Part shown: piece by piece, positions 21,166 to 31,874 of the stretch | Layout: each line of letters starts with the position of its first letter | Position numbering within the stretch: the stretch's first letter is position 1 | From: Lucifuga dentata | Lineage: Eukaryota > Chordata > Actinopteri > Ophidiiformes > Bythitidae | Direction: 5' to 3' | NCBI GenBank assembly: GCA_014773175.1 | Contig: VXCM01002073.1 | Coordinates: forward strand, 1 to 64,000 | Length of the DNA: 64,000 nt | The notes under the pieces: model-generated | Told to the model about the DNA's origin: nothing | Database searches by the model: none | The model's input: the letters and a program-made list of their open reading frames with translations, nothing else | Translations under genes and position numbers: made by a program

Positions 21166-22394
21166 TGATTCAATATCATGTATTAGATTAAAAGAAAGAC
21201 ACATTTTCACAGTTTTTATGGCTTTTCCATTGGAGGGAACAATTAAATTCTGTAAATATTGGAAAAACTAATTTTCAAATAAAAAAGAAAAGAGGCTGTT
21301 GCTTGTTAAATTTGCATTTGTGTATTTAAAGTATTGCAAGGATTAATAGGTTAAAAAAAAAAAAAATTCNTGTTAAATTTGCATTTGTGTATTTAAAGTA
21401 TTGCAAGGATTAATAGGTTAAAAAAAAAAAAAATTCTGCTTTTCTTTTACAATGTTATAAAACCCAAGTAATACATATTTGTAAAGTAATTGGAAATCAT
21501 TGCATATATTAAAATTTAAAAAAAAATTTAAATTAAAAAAATAAAAAATTGAAGCACTTTTCAGGCACTTTTCTTGGAAGAAAAGCACTCCCAATAAAAT
21601 CTTATTCAGTAACCTGGGTCAGATCATGTGATATTCAATTCAATAAAACTTTATTTATCCCTTTAGAGGCAATTGGTTAGAGCAGCTCATCATAACACAC
21701 CACAGGAATACGCATCAAGTGACTTACAGTAAACATGAAGGAGAAACACGGAACACCTGAGAGCTAAATGTGGGATAAAAAAAAAAAAATCAATGAAGAA
21801 GTTTGATGCATGTCAGATTGTGTGATGAATGCCAGCAGTATGACATGCAGAAAAACCTATGCAGGCAGAAATGCATCATCCATCTGCTTGGTTTGCAGGT
21901 ATGAGTTACAGTAGCAGTCAAATATTGGTTCTAAAATCCTGACACTGTTGCTCGTGATCTTTAGTTGAAATAGAGCTGAATTTGCTGTCAGTGGACGTGC
22001 CTTGCCCTGTGAGTTAGCACCACCGTTTGGATTGACGAGAAAAGATTTCATCACAGTTCTTTCATGCTTTCTGTGAAACAGCGTCTTCATCTAATACCAA
22101 ACTGGTTCCAGCTGAAGCTGAAGCCTTTTTTATGTTTAGGGAAGGGGTGAAGGTCTAAATTCATTCAAAGCCATGACATTGCTTATTTCAAGGATTTAAC
22201 TAATCTGAAGTGTTCCTATGTCATTAGTCTGTTTTTGGTTCATGAATGTCTGATTTTCCTGAAACACCTATTATATACCTCAAACAATAAAGCAGATCAG
22301 TACCTTAAAATCAACGAGATTAACTACTTTGGTATCAGCAATAGATACAGAATATTTTGGTTTGGACCAAAAGTATCAAATTTTGATCCCAGCC
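21166..22394. other. non-coding stretch with assembly duplication
   Basis: No gene. 66 bases at 21304-21369 are repeated at 21371-21436 around an N. ATTCAATTCAATAAAACTTTATTTATCC (21630-21660) resembles a common teleost repeat end. The remainder is unassigned. Confidence 0.45.
21304..21436. other. direct duplication around N 21370 (likely assembly overlap)
   Basis: 66 identical bases on each side of the N. Confidence 0.93.
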
Positions 22395-22938
22395 TTAAAG
22401 GAACATACTGTCCATTTTGCATGTTTAGCCTAATATATTCAATTTTCACACATGTAACGTTACTGACAATTATTTCCCAAAGCATACTACTGANAGCCTA
22501 ATATATTCAATTTTCACACATGTAACGTTACTGACAATTATTTCCCAAAGCATACTACTGAAATGGTGAATTAATGTTTTTGCTAACTTCCAGACCTCCA
22601 TTGGTTTCAGTTCATTCTGGTACGCTATTAAAATCAACTTGTTGATACTTGAAACATTCTTGGAATAGGTAATCCATCATTGTGAACAAGACGTGTATTC
22701 AGATTTTTTTTTCAAAGTTTCATAATTTTAGCATTTAAGTGCAACAAAAAGCGTGGAGTGATCTGAAAATGCTTCCCAGTGGTGCATTCAAGTGCTGTAG
22801 TGAAGAACTGACAACAGGAACCATTTTCAGATCACTCCATACTTTTTATTGCGCTTAAACGATTGTCAATAATGTTTTGTGTATGAAAATTGAATATATT
22901 AGGCTCAAACATGCAAAATGGCCATTATGATCCTTTAA
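22395..22938 (+). mobile_element. TTAA-type inverted-repeat element, copy F, with internal fold-back
   Basis: From TTAAAGGAACATACTG to TATGATCCTTTAA. Bases 22427-22493 are repeated after the N at 22494 (artefact). In the body, 22734-22771 is repeated in inverted form at 22822-22859, and the normal right-hand body is missing. The copy therefore carries an internal hairpin with a 50-base loop. Confidence 0.88.
22427..22561. other. direct duplication around N 22494 (likely assembly overlap)
   Basis: 67 identical bases on each side of the N. Other copies of the element have this stretch once. Confidence 0.95.
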
Positions 22939-23458
22939 GGCTTATTCAGTTTGGATGCATTAGAACTAAAGTAACCATTTAGAACTAAGGAAAAACAAAA
23001 AAATCGGGTGAATGGTTTCATTTGGCCTTTAAAATGGAAAATGCCACCGTCATGATGCATATAAAAGTGTATTTTCCTCACACCAGCTTGGAGCAGCTTC
23101 ATGATTAGTTTGGAAATGAAATGCTTTTCTAACCGTTTCACACAGAACTGCAAACCGCTGACATGCCACCTCCAAGCCAGTTTTGGTCATCTGGTGGAAG
23201 CTTCATATCCTGTGCAGATGCTCCCCTGCTATGCACATTCATACGTTTCATATGTCTTTTGGTTGGCCTTGTTGTGACCCTCTGTTTATTTCTTTAAAGG
23301 TAACTAAGGGTGCAGGTAATATCTGCTGAGAATGTGACTTCTTCACTCCCACTAAAACAGAGTTTATTAAAGTACAAAAAAAGAAAAGCAAACTCTTCTT
23401 CCCAGGAATGCCGTTATTATTTTTCTACACCAAGGAATATTATCAGTAGGTAATTTAT
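22939..23458. other. non-coding stretch
   Basis: No gene and no recognised repeat. Confidence 0.45.
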
Positions 23459-23537
23459 ATAATAATTAGGGCTGTGAATTGATCAAAAAAAGAATTAATT
23501 GCACAGTTTTCTATGATTAATCATGATTAATCTCAGA

Positions 23538-23586
<49 letters not shown>
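23538..23586. repeat. (ATT)n microsatellite
   Basis: About 16 ATT units inside the hAT element. Confidence 0.97.
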
Positions 23587-23587
<1 letters not shown>

Positions 23588-23904
23588 GAATGTCACTTGT
23601 AAACTTATAATCATTATACACTGAATCACCAAGTTAATGTAAAATAAATGTAAAGGAAGTATATTTTAAATAATATTTAATGGCATTTTTTTTTTTTTTA
23701 AAGTTATACTGTAACCTGTGATTATTTCCAACAAAAAACTACTTGAGCAAGTACAATCTGAATTTCAATGCCTCCAAAAAGGCTGGATAAACAGAAGATG
23801 ATTTCTCTCAGCCCATCGCCTTCTGCTGTGTTAGCAGAGCCACAGCTTTTATCTTCCATTTAGCTAAAGCTACTTTATCATGTTTGTTTGGCTAATAACC
23901 TCCA

Positions 23905-24108
23905 CTATCTCACTATAGTCAAGTAGACTGTCCCTGATGCTACGGCAGTACCACCTACGTGTTTCAGGTGATACATCACAGACAAATTACTTTGGTGATG
24001 ATTAAATTCAGCTTTGCAAAACGTGCATATTACTTTTGTTTTGTTTTGTTTTTTTTTTGTTTTTGTATAAAGAGCCATCTGGTAACTTTTTAAAGTAGAA
24101 TTTTCCAA
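23905..24108 (-). pseudogene. BED-type zinc finger remnant of a hAT transposase
   Basis: The 67-codon minus-strand frame holds VICTFCKAEFNHHQSN followed by MYHLKH. That is a C-x2-C pair and an H-x-x-H-like pair with the spacing of the BED DNA-binding finger found at the N terminus of hAT transposases. No DDE catalytic domain follows within the element, so it is a remnant of a deleted transposase gene. It sits wholly inside the 23467-24294 element. Confidence 0.7.
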
Positions 24109-24302
24109 CTAAAAGTCTTACCTTTTTTCTTCTCCATAATTAGCGTGAGTATATAACGTTAGCGACAGGAAGTAGGGGGAAAAGAAAACATTATCATAGC
24201 CTCAGGAAGTAAAAAAACATGCTGCATAATAGCATTAATTTTTTAAAAATCCACATTAATTGCAAAAATTAACACATTAATTTTCCCAGCCCTAATAACA
24301 AT

Positions 24303-24393
24303 AATATATTTTGGGAAATGATTGTTAGTAACGTAACATGCATGCGAGTTACGTCACACTCAACTATGCAAGATTGCTGGTATTGTCCTTTTC
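24303..24393. mobile_element. TTAA-type inverted repeat, terminal fragment (copy J)
   Basis: ATTTTGGGAAATGATTG followed by TTAGTAACGTAACATG and a diverged end GCTGGTATTGTCC. Only one terminal repeat is present, directly beside the hAT element's right target duplication. Orientation cannot be told from a terminal repeat alone. Confidence 0.75.
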
Positions 24394-24865
24394 AGATCCT
24401 TTGTTTCTGTCTCCTGGTCCAGGATTCTTGCCAGGAAGAGCTGGATCTTCAGGTGAAACTTTATCTGGGAACTCAGTCATGTCACTTTACCTTCAGCTGA
24501 TGAGATAGGATTGCTTTTGACAGACGTCTGTCCTGTATCCTCTCCATATGACCAGCCCAATATACTTGTTACTAAACCAAGATGGACTCGATGCTGAGCA
24601 GGTTGGCATCTTCAGGACCCCCTCACCGGTGATGATGTCATACCATTTAATTCCAAGGACAGTGTGCAGACAGCGTTGGTAAAATCCTTCCAGGAGCTTA
24701 TGGCATGTATATGGAAATATACTTTTCAGTACCTCTCCTGTACCTCTGATCAACCTACAGGTGATGACATAAGTGCTACATCCGCCATGTCTTTCTACAG
24801 TCTACTGTATGATATAAACACAGGCGCTGTTGATTTTAACACTTTCTGAGAACTCCACCTGCCTT
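24394..24865 (-). pseudogene. non-LTR retrotransposon, reverse transcriptase tail remnant
   Basis: The minus-strand frame 24493-24753 gives LEGFYQRCLHTVLGIKWYD, then GEGVLKM and YIGLVIWRGYRTD. These correspond to the L-FH-RCLR-ILGI-W-D ... EVL ... LRW-GHV-RM order at the C-terminal end of many fish LINE reverse transcriptases. Several residues have drifted and no upstream catalytic domain is present. It is a 5'-truncated dead copy. The edges are approximate. Confidence 0.7.
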
Positions 24866-24955
24866 ACATACCTTCCTGTGGGAGGAAATCAGAGCGCCTG
24901 GAGCAAAACCTGCGCAAACATGGAATGAAATCACAAACTCTACTCAGAGGCTGAA
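24866..24955 (-). repeat. SINE-type unit fragment, minus strand
   Basis: TTCCTGTGGGAGGAAATCAG, GAGCGCCTGGAGCAAAACC and CGCAAACATGGAATGAAAT match, in opposite orientation and diverged, the common teleost unit also present at 5833-5940. Confidence 0.6.
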
Positions 24956-25649
24956 GTCAGGAATCCAGGTTGTTGAATGTGCATACATTTGAGATGTGTG
25001 CGCTGTTCTGTGCCACAAGCAATCACGATCAGAACCTATTAAGTGGGCACAGTGTGAGTAGTTTTCCATATGGCAGGAATAGCCTGGTAAAATGTGCTTT
25101 ACCTTGACGACATGATAAGAGGATCCAGATTCGCCCAAAATGTAGTAAGAACCTGTTCCCTGCATGTCTTTGTCAAACCAGTTCACTTATTGGCCCTCAC
25201 CGTCTGCTATAGTTTCTTCCCTTCAACAATGAAAATCCACAAAAAAAAAAAAAAAAAAAAAAAATCACAGGAATTATGCATCATCACAATAATTTAAGCT
25301 TCTTCTATAACTAATGCAGTGCCTGTTGAAAACGTGCCTATTAGGACCGGGCCAGACTTTACGGTGTGCATCACAGCCTGCCATAAGTGTCCGTGGACTG
25401 GAGCATATGCTGCCGTGCCCGGCGTGTATCCTGGCGCATAGACTACATTTACCAGCACAGCTCAATTCGAGAACTGCTCATCCAAACAACTTCACATGCG
25501 ACACTACACATTCTTGTGTCCTGAGCAGTAAACCTGCCAAATTTCAAGTTCATACAGTGCTGGGTTCTAGAGATATTGCAGACAGATGGACTGACAGACA
25601 GAGATTTTTGGATTCATAGTCAGATAATACATTATAATTATAGAATATC
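24956..25649. other. non-coding stretch
   Basis: No gene. A poly-A run lies at about 25241-25264. The part near 25535-25600 (TTCAAGTTCATACAG, GAGATATTGCAGACAG) looks like the end of an old dispersed repeat. The frames at 25274-25619 have no recognised domain. Confidence 0.4.
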
Positions 25650-25899
25650 GTTAAACCTGTTACTGACACGTTGTTGTAAGAGGTGTTACAGGTAAAGGTC
25701 AACAGAGATATGAGATCCCCACCTGGGGCATCCGAGATGTGGGTGGTGTGTGTCATGAGAGAAATAGAGAGAGACAGAGAGAGAGAGAGAACTGTGGATG
25801 AGGTTTGATGAAGAGGCGCAGTGACATGAGAATCAATGTGTGCAAGATCAGTTCAAAACTCTCCATTCAAATATACTGATGAACTGGGTGGGCTTATAG

Positions 25900-25924
25900 T
25901 GTGTGTGTGTGTGTGTGTGTGTGT
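25900..25924. repeat. (GT)n microsatellite in the hairpin spacer
   Basis: About 12 GT units. Confidence 0.93.
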
Positions 25925-25944
25925 ATAAATCAAATCTCATCCAT

Positions 25945-25947
<3 letters not shown>

Positions 25948-25978
<31 letters not shown>
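25948..25978. repeat. (TC)n microsatellite in the hairpin arm
   Basis: About 15 TC units, facing a GA run at 25767-25790 in the other arm. Confidence 0.93.
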
Positions 25979-25979
<1 letters not shown>

Positions 25980-26365
25980 GACACACACCATCCACATCGC
26001 GGATGCCCCAGGTGGGGATCTCAGATTTCTGCTGACCTTTACCTGTAACACCTCTTACAACATTGTGTCAATAACAGGTTAACAATGCCCTATTATTATA
26101 ACATATATATATTTACACATCATATTTATTGATCGCTACATGTGAGGCAAATACAGTTTAAAACATCTCCCAGATTTCATACTGCTAAAATTTACCAGGT
26201 CTTGATTTTTCCACTATGTATTTCTTATGAATCACTTTCCCAATATGTAATTAATGAAATACCGTAACGCCTCTGTCAAGGAAAATGCTAAAAGAGGCCG
26301 GTAACAGGTGTTTATGACTGAGGGAACATGAATCATCGACATGTTAAATCTTATGAATTTCACCC

Positions 26366-26573
26366 TAATTACTTTATAGTTACCACCAGCATCACATAGA
26401 CGCAGTAGAGTAAAAGCTGAAGATTGGTAAAAGAAAAGCAGAAAGTTTCACAAAATGAAAATGCTCAAATTAAGTGCTGTTATTTTGCTTTTATACTTAA
26501 CTGTAAATTTGACTCTGTTTACTCCTTGAGTAAATGTACTTTGTTAATTTGTATCTCCTGAAGGTTGAATAGT

Positions 26574-26574
<1 letters not shown>
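26366..26574. other. non-coding stretch
   Basis: No gene and no recognised repeat. Confidence 0.45.

Positions 26575-26624
<50 letters not shown>
26575..26624. repeat. (GT)n microsatellite
   Basis: About 25 uninterrupted GT units. Confidence 0.98.
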
Positions 26625-26625
<1 letters not shown>

Positions 26626-26639
26626 TGGGGTCAGTTCTT

Positions 26640-26890
26640 TTTCAGAGAATGGATAAAGGAAAGAATCAATGAGGACATCAAAAGGAAGACAAGAAGACAG
26701 CAACCAAGAAAAGAGAATCTAGGATTGATGAGAAGCTGTGACCGTAATGGAGGAGAAAAAGAGGAACGGGGGAGAAGAGCAGGATGGAGAAAGAAAAACA
26801 TGGGCAGAAGGAAAGAAAGGAGCGAGCCAAACACATTGAGGAAGAAATTATAGAGATGGACGGATGGAGGGCAGAACAGGAAGAGTCAAG
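26640..26890. repeat. purine-rich tract
   Basis: A strongly A/G-biased plus strand. It creates Lys/Glu/Arg-rich open frames (for example 26784-27275, the longest in the window at 163 codons) that run through a poly-A run with an N and have no domain. They are composition artefacts. Confidence 0.7.
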
Positions 26891-27774
26891 CAAAGAGCCT
26901 CATTTACAGGACAGAAATGGACCAAGAACCTCTTTGGAGCTAAATTCCTGCAGTTTGCATCACTCAGAGCTCTCATCGGGCTCACATGTGTTCGGCGTGT
27001 GCCCAATTTTGTTTTTAGTGAGTGGTGAAAAAAAAAAAAAAAANAAAAAAAAAAAAAAACATAGAAAAGTCAAAGAAAGTGAATCACAGCGACGTGTTGC
27101 TTGTCAAAGTGAACGGATGGAGACTGGAGACTGCAATATCGAGCGGTCCAATGGTAGTTTGCACTTCCTGATTGTCCCCGCAGGCTGTAAAATTACCTTA
27201 AATTACAGCGAGCTGACCAGCAGGCCTGGAAGTAATTGGCACATGGCAATGCTTTCAACAACTCTTCTTTATTAAATCCAACGCTAATGTAACATTACTT
27301 TGGTTTTTGCCATTAGGCTGGCGATGCCTCACTGCCTTTCCCTATCAGCGCTAATGTCTCTGTTGCTCATTGCTTTGACTGATCGCCTCATGAATACAGT
27401 GCGAGGCTTTCAGTTTGGGGCTCTCGCTCTCATTACATTGCCCAGGTCTTTGGAGTGGCGTAGCATCTAATGGGCCAGAGTGAAGTGTTGTTTAAGTGTT
27501 GTTACTTCCATCAGGAGCTGGCTGCATCTCTAACAAACCCCTTAATACATCCCACTTGCCTTCTTACCTTGTTGTTTGGTTCAGTTGCGCAAAACAGGGA
27601 AAAAAGTGTTATGATCTTTAATAAATAGCAAAGGCGGAATGTTAAAATAGTCCAAGAATTCAAATATTTACTTAAGTAAATGGGTAATTAGCTTGTAGGA
27701 AATGCTCTGATTTGGCTTTTAAGGGATGATGTCATTGATATGTCATTCATGTTTTGCTTTTTAGAATTAAATAA
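26891..27774. other. non-coding stretch, complex at 27120-27560
   Basis: No gene. A poly-A run with N lies at 27028-27059. 27120-27560 is repeat-free, balanced sequence (CATTAGGCTGGCGATGCC, CTTTGACTGATCGCC) and a candidate conserved non-coding element. Confidence 0.35.
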
Positions 27775-27840
27775 CAAAAAAAAAAAAAAAAAAAAAAAGA
27801 AAGAATGAAAGAAAAGAAAAAGGGGAAAAAAAAGTCCTAT
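27775..27840. repeat. A-rich low-complexity tract
   Basis: A-run followed by GAAAG/GAAAA units. Confidence 0.9.
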
Positions 27841-28598
27841 CTTGGATCCAGATCTGCCTCAGTATCCAATCATCTTTTTCCTGGACACAATTTCCACTTC
27901 TCTAGAATAATAAACATTCTTGGTACTTTTAATCCATCATGACTTTTATTCAAGTATTTATTCTAATGGGTGAACTTTAATCAAATCATTTTTTAATGAG
28001 ATGTCTCCACTTTTGCTCAACACGGCTGTAAGGCACTTTGTCCACCACTGTCACAAATACACAACACAAACACCGAAACTCAAAGAAAAGTAAAACTGCA
28101 ACAATGACTTTAGACTCCAGAGGGTTAATTAGCTGCTCTTCTTCTCTCCCCTGTAACATCTACACGGCTGAATCTGACATACAGAAAAATGTCTCCTTTT
28201 CTTCACGCTGCACGAAACCCGTGTGACTCCTGTGCAGATCAATTTAATAGTCAACATGTGGCAAGAGAAATGTTGATAGACGCACATGCTTCAATGGAGA
28301 TTGAGAGGAGGGTGATTCGGTTTGATATAAGACTGATAATGTGCCAAAGGGGAGATGAAACCCCATCCATCAAAGACTTTGCCTCCTAAATTGCCTGTCA
28401 AACTTTGATCCCGGTGAGACCAAAGAAGATATTCAAGTTTTAGTGGCAGATCCCATAACAGCTGTCACCCAGGTACAGACCGTCCGGGATCAGTCCTCTG
28501 CTCAGGATCCATCCTCATCCTCCATGCCGGAGCCGGGTTTCAGCAGTACAGAGGGTCAGCAGACCAAGTCCAAACTTTTTGTTCAAGTTTATCAGTTT
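27841..28598. other. non-coding stretch, complex at 28100-28400
   Basis: No gene. The short plus-strand frames at 28038-28389 show no domain. The segment is repeat-free and could be conserved non-coding DNA. Confidence 0.35.
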
Positions 28599-28794
28599 AG
28601 AAATACTGAAATCAGGAGTCCAGGAGTCCATAAAATCATCATCAAAGTGATCAGGAGCCAAGGTACACTTTTTTTTTTTTTTTTTTTTTTTTAGACATAC
28701 TGAGGACAGGAGTCCAAATCCAAAATTTTTAAGAAATGCTGAGGTCAGGAGTTTTTTCTTGCAAGGAATACTGAGGTCAGGGATACAAAGTCCA

Positions 28795-28831
<37 letters not shown>

Positions 28832-29015
28832 ATACTGAAGATAGGAGTCCAAGTTCAACATTTTAGAAAAACTGCAGTCAGGAATCCATGTCCTAAATTT
28901 GTTAGAAACATTGAGGTCATTTATCTGAATCCATCTTTTTAAGAAATGGATGAGGTTATAAAGAAAAATCAAATTTTTAAAAAAAATACTGAGGACAAGA
29001 GTCCAAGACTGAAAT
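28599..29015. repeat. degenerate minisatellite, unit about 38 bp
   Basis: Nine copies of AGAAATACTGAGGTCAGGAG-like units start near 28599, 28693, 28732, 28764, 28828, 28865, 28904, 28942 and 28985. Most spacings are 37-43 bases. Two units carry expanded T-runs (28670-28692, 28797-28827), which explain the larger spacings. Confidence 0.85.
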
Positions 29016-29542
29016 TTCAAATGTATGTCCAAAGTCCAAAAACACCAAATATTTTCCCTGATTTTCTGAGATATTCTTTTATTTTGTTGAATCAGGTAGA
29101 AAACTAAGAACTTTCTTGAATCAGTAATTTAATATTTTTTTCTATTTTTCCAGATTTCTCTAAGCTTTTATTCGTAGAAATTTCCCTCTCAAAAATTTTT
29201 AGATTTTTTTTTTGTAGAATTGAGAATTTTGAAGAAACAAATAACAAACATTTAAATATTTTCAACACCCCAAATTTGTCATCATCCATATTGAGTATAT
29301 CATCCATAAAAACATTTTTACCTCTGTGATGGTGACACAGGATTGTGCCTTTGAAGGGTCTCTGTTTCTTACTAACAAACACTTTTGACAACATTGCCCT
29401 TTTATAAACTAAAAACCCTGCAGCAGAATGTGGATGCAGTTCATCTCCCGCTTAACCTTGTAAAGCCTGACCCATGAAATAATTATCAAAAAAATGCTAT
29501 TTTTTTGCAAATTATTTCTTTATTGAATCCTTTTACAAATTC
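29016..29542. other. AT-rich non-coding stretch
   Basis: No gene. TTC/GAA-rich patches (TTTTCCAGATTTCTC) recall the tract at 36413-36903. Confidence 0.45.
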
Positions 29543-29560
29543 AAAAAAAAAAAAAAAAAN

Positions 29561-29595
<35 letters not shown>
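29543..29595. repeat. poly-A / N / poly-T junction
   Basis: An A-run of 17, an N at 29560, then about 35 T. Homopolymers of opposite strand sense meeting at a gap suggest a scaffold join whose orientation or content is uncertain. Confidence 0.85.
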
Positions 29596-29598
<3 letters not shown>

Positions 29599-30334
29599 TA
29601 TGATATAAAAGGTGTTTTGGCAGTAACTGATCACGTTGATGATGTGGAGGTCTCAGAAAATCATGTATCAAATGTGACAGAAATGATGTTATATTCTGCT
29701 GCTGATGTCTCTACAATCAGGTGGATTCCAAAAATAAAAAATAAAAAATAAAAAAATAAAAAATAAATAAATAAATAAATAAAATCACTGCAAAGGTGAA
29801 GAATCACTGTGAAAAGTGAAGGTTTCCCCTGCTGGTAACATCACCGAGATAACATTGTGTGTGTACGTGCGTGCGTGACAATGCCGACTGTCAAAATGTC
29901 AAAATGGCATTACGAATGTGTTCAAAACACAAACCAAATATTATTTATATAAATTCAAATTCAGATTAAGTCATCAAATATCTCTGTCGTCAGGTAAAAC
30001 CTTGTTTCTCCAGCTTGTATATGTCTACCAATACTGACTTTCTGACATTATTTCAAGAGAAAAGGAAAGAAGGAAATTTACTGTAGAGTAGATGAGCATA
30101 ATGCAGTTATCTTTTTTGGGTGAGAACATTATGTTCAAGTTTGGGCGATTATCAATCCTGTATTTTCTATTCTCCAAAAAAAAAAAAAAAAANAAAAAAA
30201 AAAAAAAAAAGAAAAAAAGAACAACACAAAAAGCAAAAGACGGTTTCTTGAGAGTGAAATAACGAAAAATGTGAAATGAAAATGAAAAACTCCATGTACT
30301 TTTATTGTGGAGCTATATATATATATATATATAT

Positions 30335-30375
<41 letters not shown>

Positions 30376-31590
30376 CAGAATACCTTTAAGTAAGTACCTT
30401 TACTTAAATTAAAGGATTTATGTTTTTTTTTTCATTTCATTATTACATATTCCAAAAGTTTTCACCAGGAATAATAATAATTAAAAAAACCCTTTCTTCA
30501 CACTGAATGATTTATTTTAAATCATCCCTTAGCTGGCTGTTTTGACATCTAAAGGTCAGGAATCACATGTGATGTGTTTTTATTCCTCTTTTTTCCCCCC
30601 CTTTTGTGTGTTCATTTTCCATGTTTTCCCCCACGTTGACAGACTGGACACTGTGGTGCTTTCAGGCTCACAGGAAATGATCAGACCTGACAGCTGCTGC
30701 TTGATTTAATCAGCTCGGTGTTTCTGCGTCTCATATTGATTCATGGAGCTGACCCATAAAGGTTAATAAAAGCACTCTGATCTGACCGTTTGATACCGAT
30801 GTGGGAGAAAATAGTCTCATGTCCTCACTCTTACAGATTATTACTGTGGAGTGGATGTCACTGACCTCATGGAAAACGATTGCTGTCTTACTTTAAAGAA
30901 ATATTTTCACAGAGTTGTTACATCTTCAACAAAAAGTTTACAACTGAATTATGAAGAAAAAAACTGTAATCTATAATAACCACATGACTGACATTTGGCA
31001 AACCTTAAATAATACCTTCATACGAATAATAAATATTTCTGAATATTTACTGGGACTGAATAATGATTGCTTTCATGAGAGCTTATGCCTCCACCAAAGC
31101 CAATAAGATCCCCAGTAAAATTTTTAAAAATGAGCGACCATGCTAAATGTAATTGAAATAACCCATTAGCATTGATTTGATAATATTAAGCTTTCCTGTT
31201 TCAGCTTCCAGATCGTTATTGGGAAGCAGGAAGAGCTCTCTTTATTGCTCCAGGGCTCAACTTTGTGGTTAACCCCGCATCGATACAATCAGCCGCTGGC
31301 ACAGAAAACTTGGGGACTCGTTTTTTGAGGAGCCGTAGCTTTTTATTTTACAACAAACTTAACTTTATACTGTCATTCACTATTAAGCTGTTATGCTAAC
31401 CAGGCTCTGCTCCCATCGCCAACATCAACCCGCTCTACACACTGCCACACACGTCTCCATCTCCCTCTCTCTCTCTTTCACTCGCTCACACACGGACTCA
31501 ACACACACACACACATACACACACGCTGCACATAATGGTTCTCTTAAAGGAGCTGCATTACCCTCGACAATAGGCTAAAAACTCCCTTAT
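29596..31590. other. non-coding stretch with several low-complexity tracts
   Basis: No gene. It holds (AAATA)n at 29730-29785, poly-A with N at 30177-30210, and the TA/GA compound array at 30314-30373. 31440-31530 is CA/TC-rich; the frame there is composition only. Confidence 0.5.
30314..30373. repeat. compound (TA)n(GA)n microsatellite
   Basis: (TA)n at 30314-30335 then (GA)n at 30338-30373. Confidence 0.96.
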
Positions 31591-31725
31591 TAGAATATTA
31601 CCGTTAAAAGCCAGTATTCAAATAATGGCCTGTCTCTAATTACAGCCAGGAAATGAAGTCAGCAGGACAAAATAGCGGCCAGTCTCAAATAAAGGCCTGG
31701 TTTGGTATGTCTGTTACTGGTCCAG
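31591..31725. repeat. AATAAAGGCCTG-type dispersed repeat fragment
   Basis: TATTCAAATAATGGCCTGTC and CAAATAAAGGCCTGG. A related fragment lies at 54246-54350 (GGCCTTTATTTACC, GGCAGGCCTTTATTTC). It is a teleost repeat type whose name I cannot give. Confidence 0.6.
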
Positions 31726-31758
31726 GCAAATATTAGTGTATTCTGCTGCTGCTGCTAA

Positions 31759-31874
31759 CTATGGAGCCTGGGAGGGCTCAAGGAGGGGAGGGGAAAAAGT
31801 CATTCGAATGACTTACTAAATCATTTGAATTACTTTTTTTTTTTCCCCTCCTTGAGCCCTCCTGGGCTCCATAG
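31759..31874. repeat. near-palindrome with 9-base spacer
   Basis: Arms 31759-31811 and 31821-31874 pair over about 50 bases: CTATGGAGCC / GGCTCCATAG at the base, a GGGGA run opposite TCCCC, and ATTCGAATGA / TCATTTGAAT at the tip. One arm has a longer T-run. Confidence 0.88.

Larger units (their letters stand above)
23467..24294 (-). mobile_element. hAT element with degenerate BED finger
   Basis: It begins TAGGGCTG and ends CAGCCCTA, perfect 8-base inverted ends. The flanks ATAATAAT (23459-23466) and ATAACAAT (24295-24302) match at seven of eight bases, as expected for an 8-bp hAT target duplication. The subterminal GATTAATCATGATTAATC and CATTAATTGCAAAAATTAAC blocks are typical of a common fish hAT group. 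It contains an (ATT)n array and, on the minus strand, a zinc-finger remnant (23905-24108). Confidence 0.85.
25650..26365 (+). mobile_element. family K element carrying a long internal inverted duplication
   Basis: K landmarks are present: GGCGCAGTGACATGAGAAT, CATATTTATTGATCGCTACA, GCCTCTGTCAAGGAAAATGC and CTGAGGGAACATG. Unlike the other copies, bases 25650-25809 reappear as a reverse complement at 25929-26083, with a spacer of about 119 bases that continues the K order. The arms include (GA)n/(TC)n and GTGGGGATCTCA/TGAGATCCCCAC. Confidence 0.8.

Noticed and set aside
26784..27275. Longest open frame (163 codons), Lys/Glu-rich start
   Set aside because: It comes from a purine-rich tract, crosses a poly-A run with an N, has no domain, and codon content follows composition.
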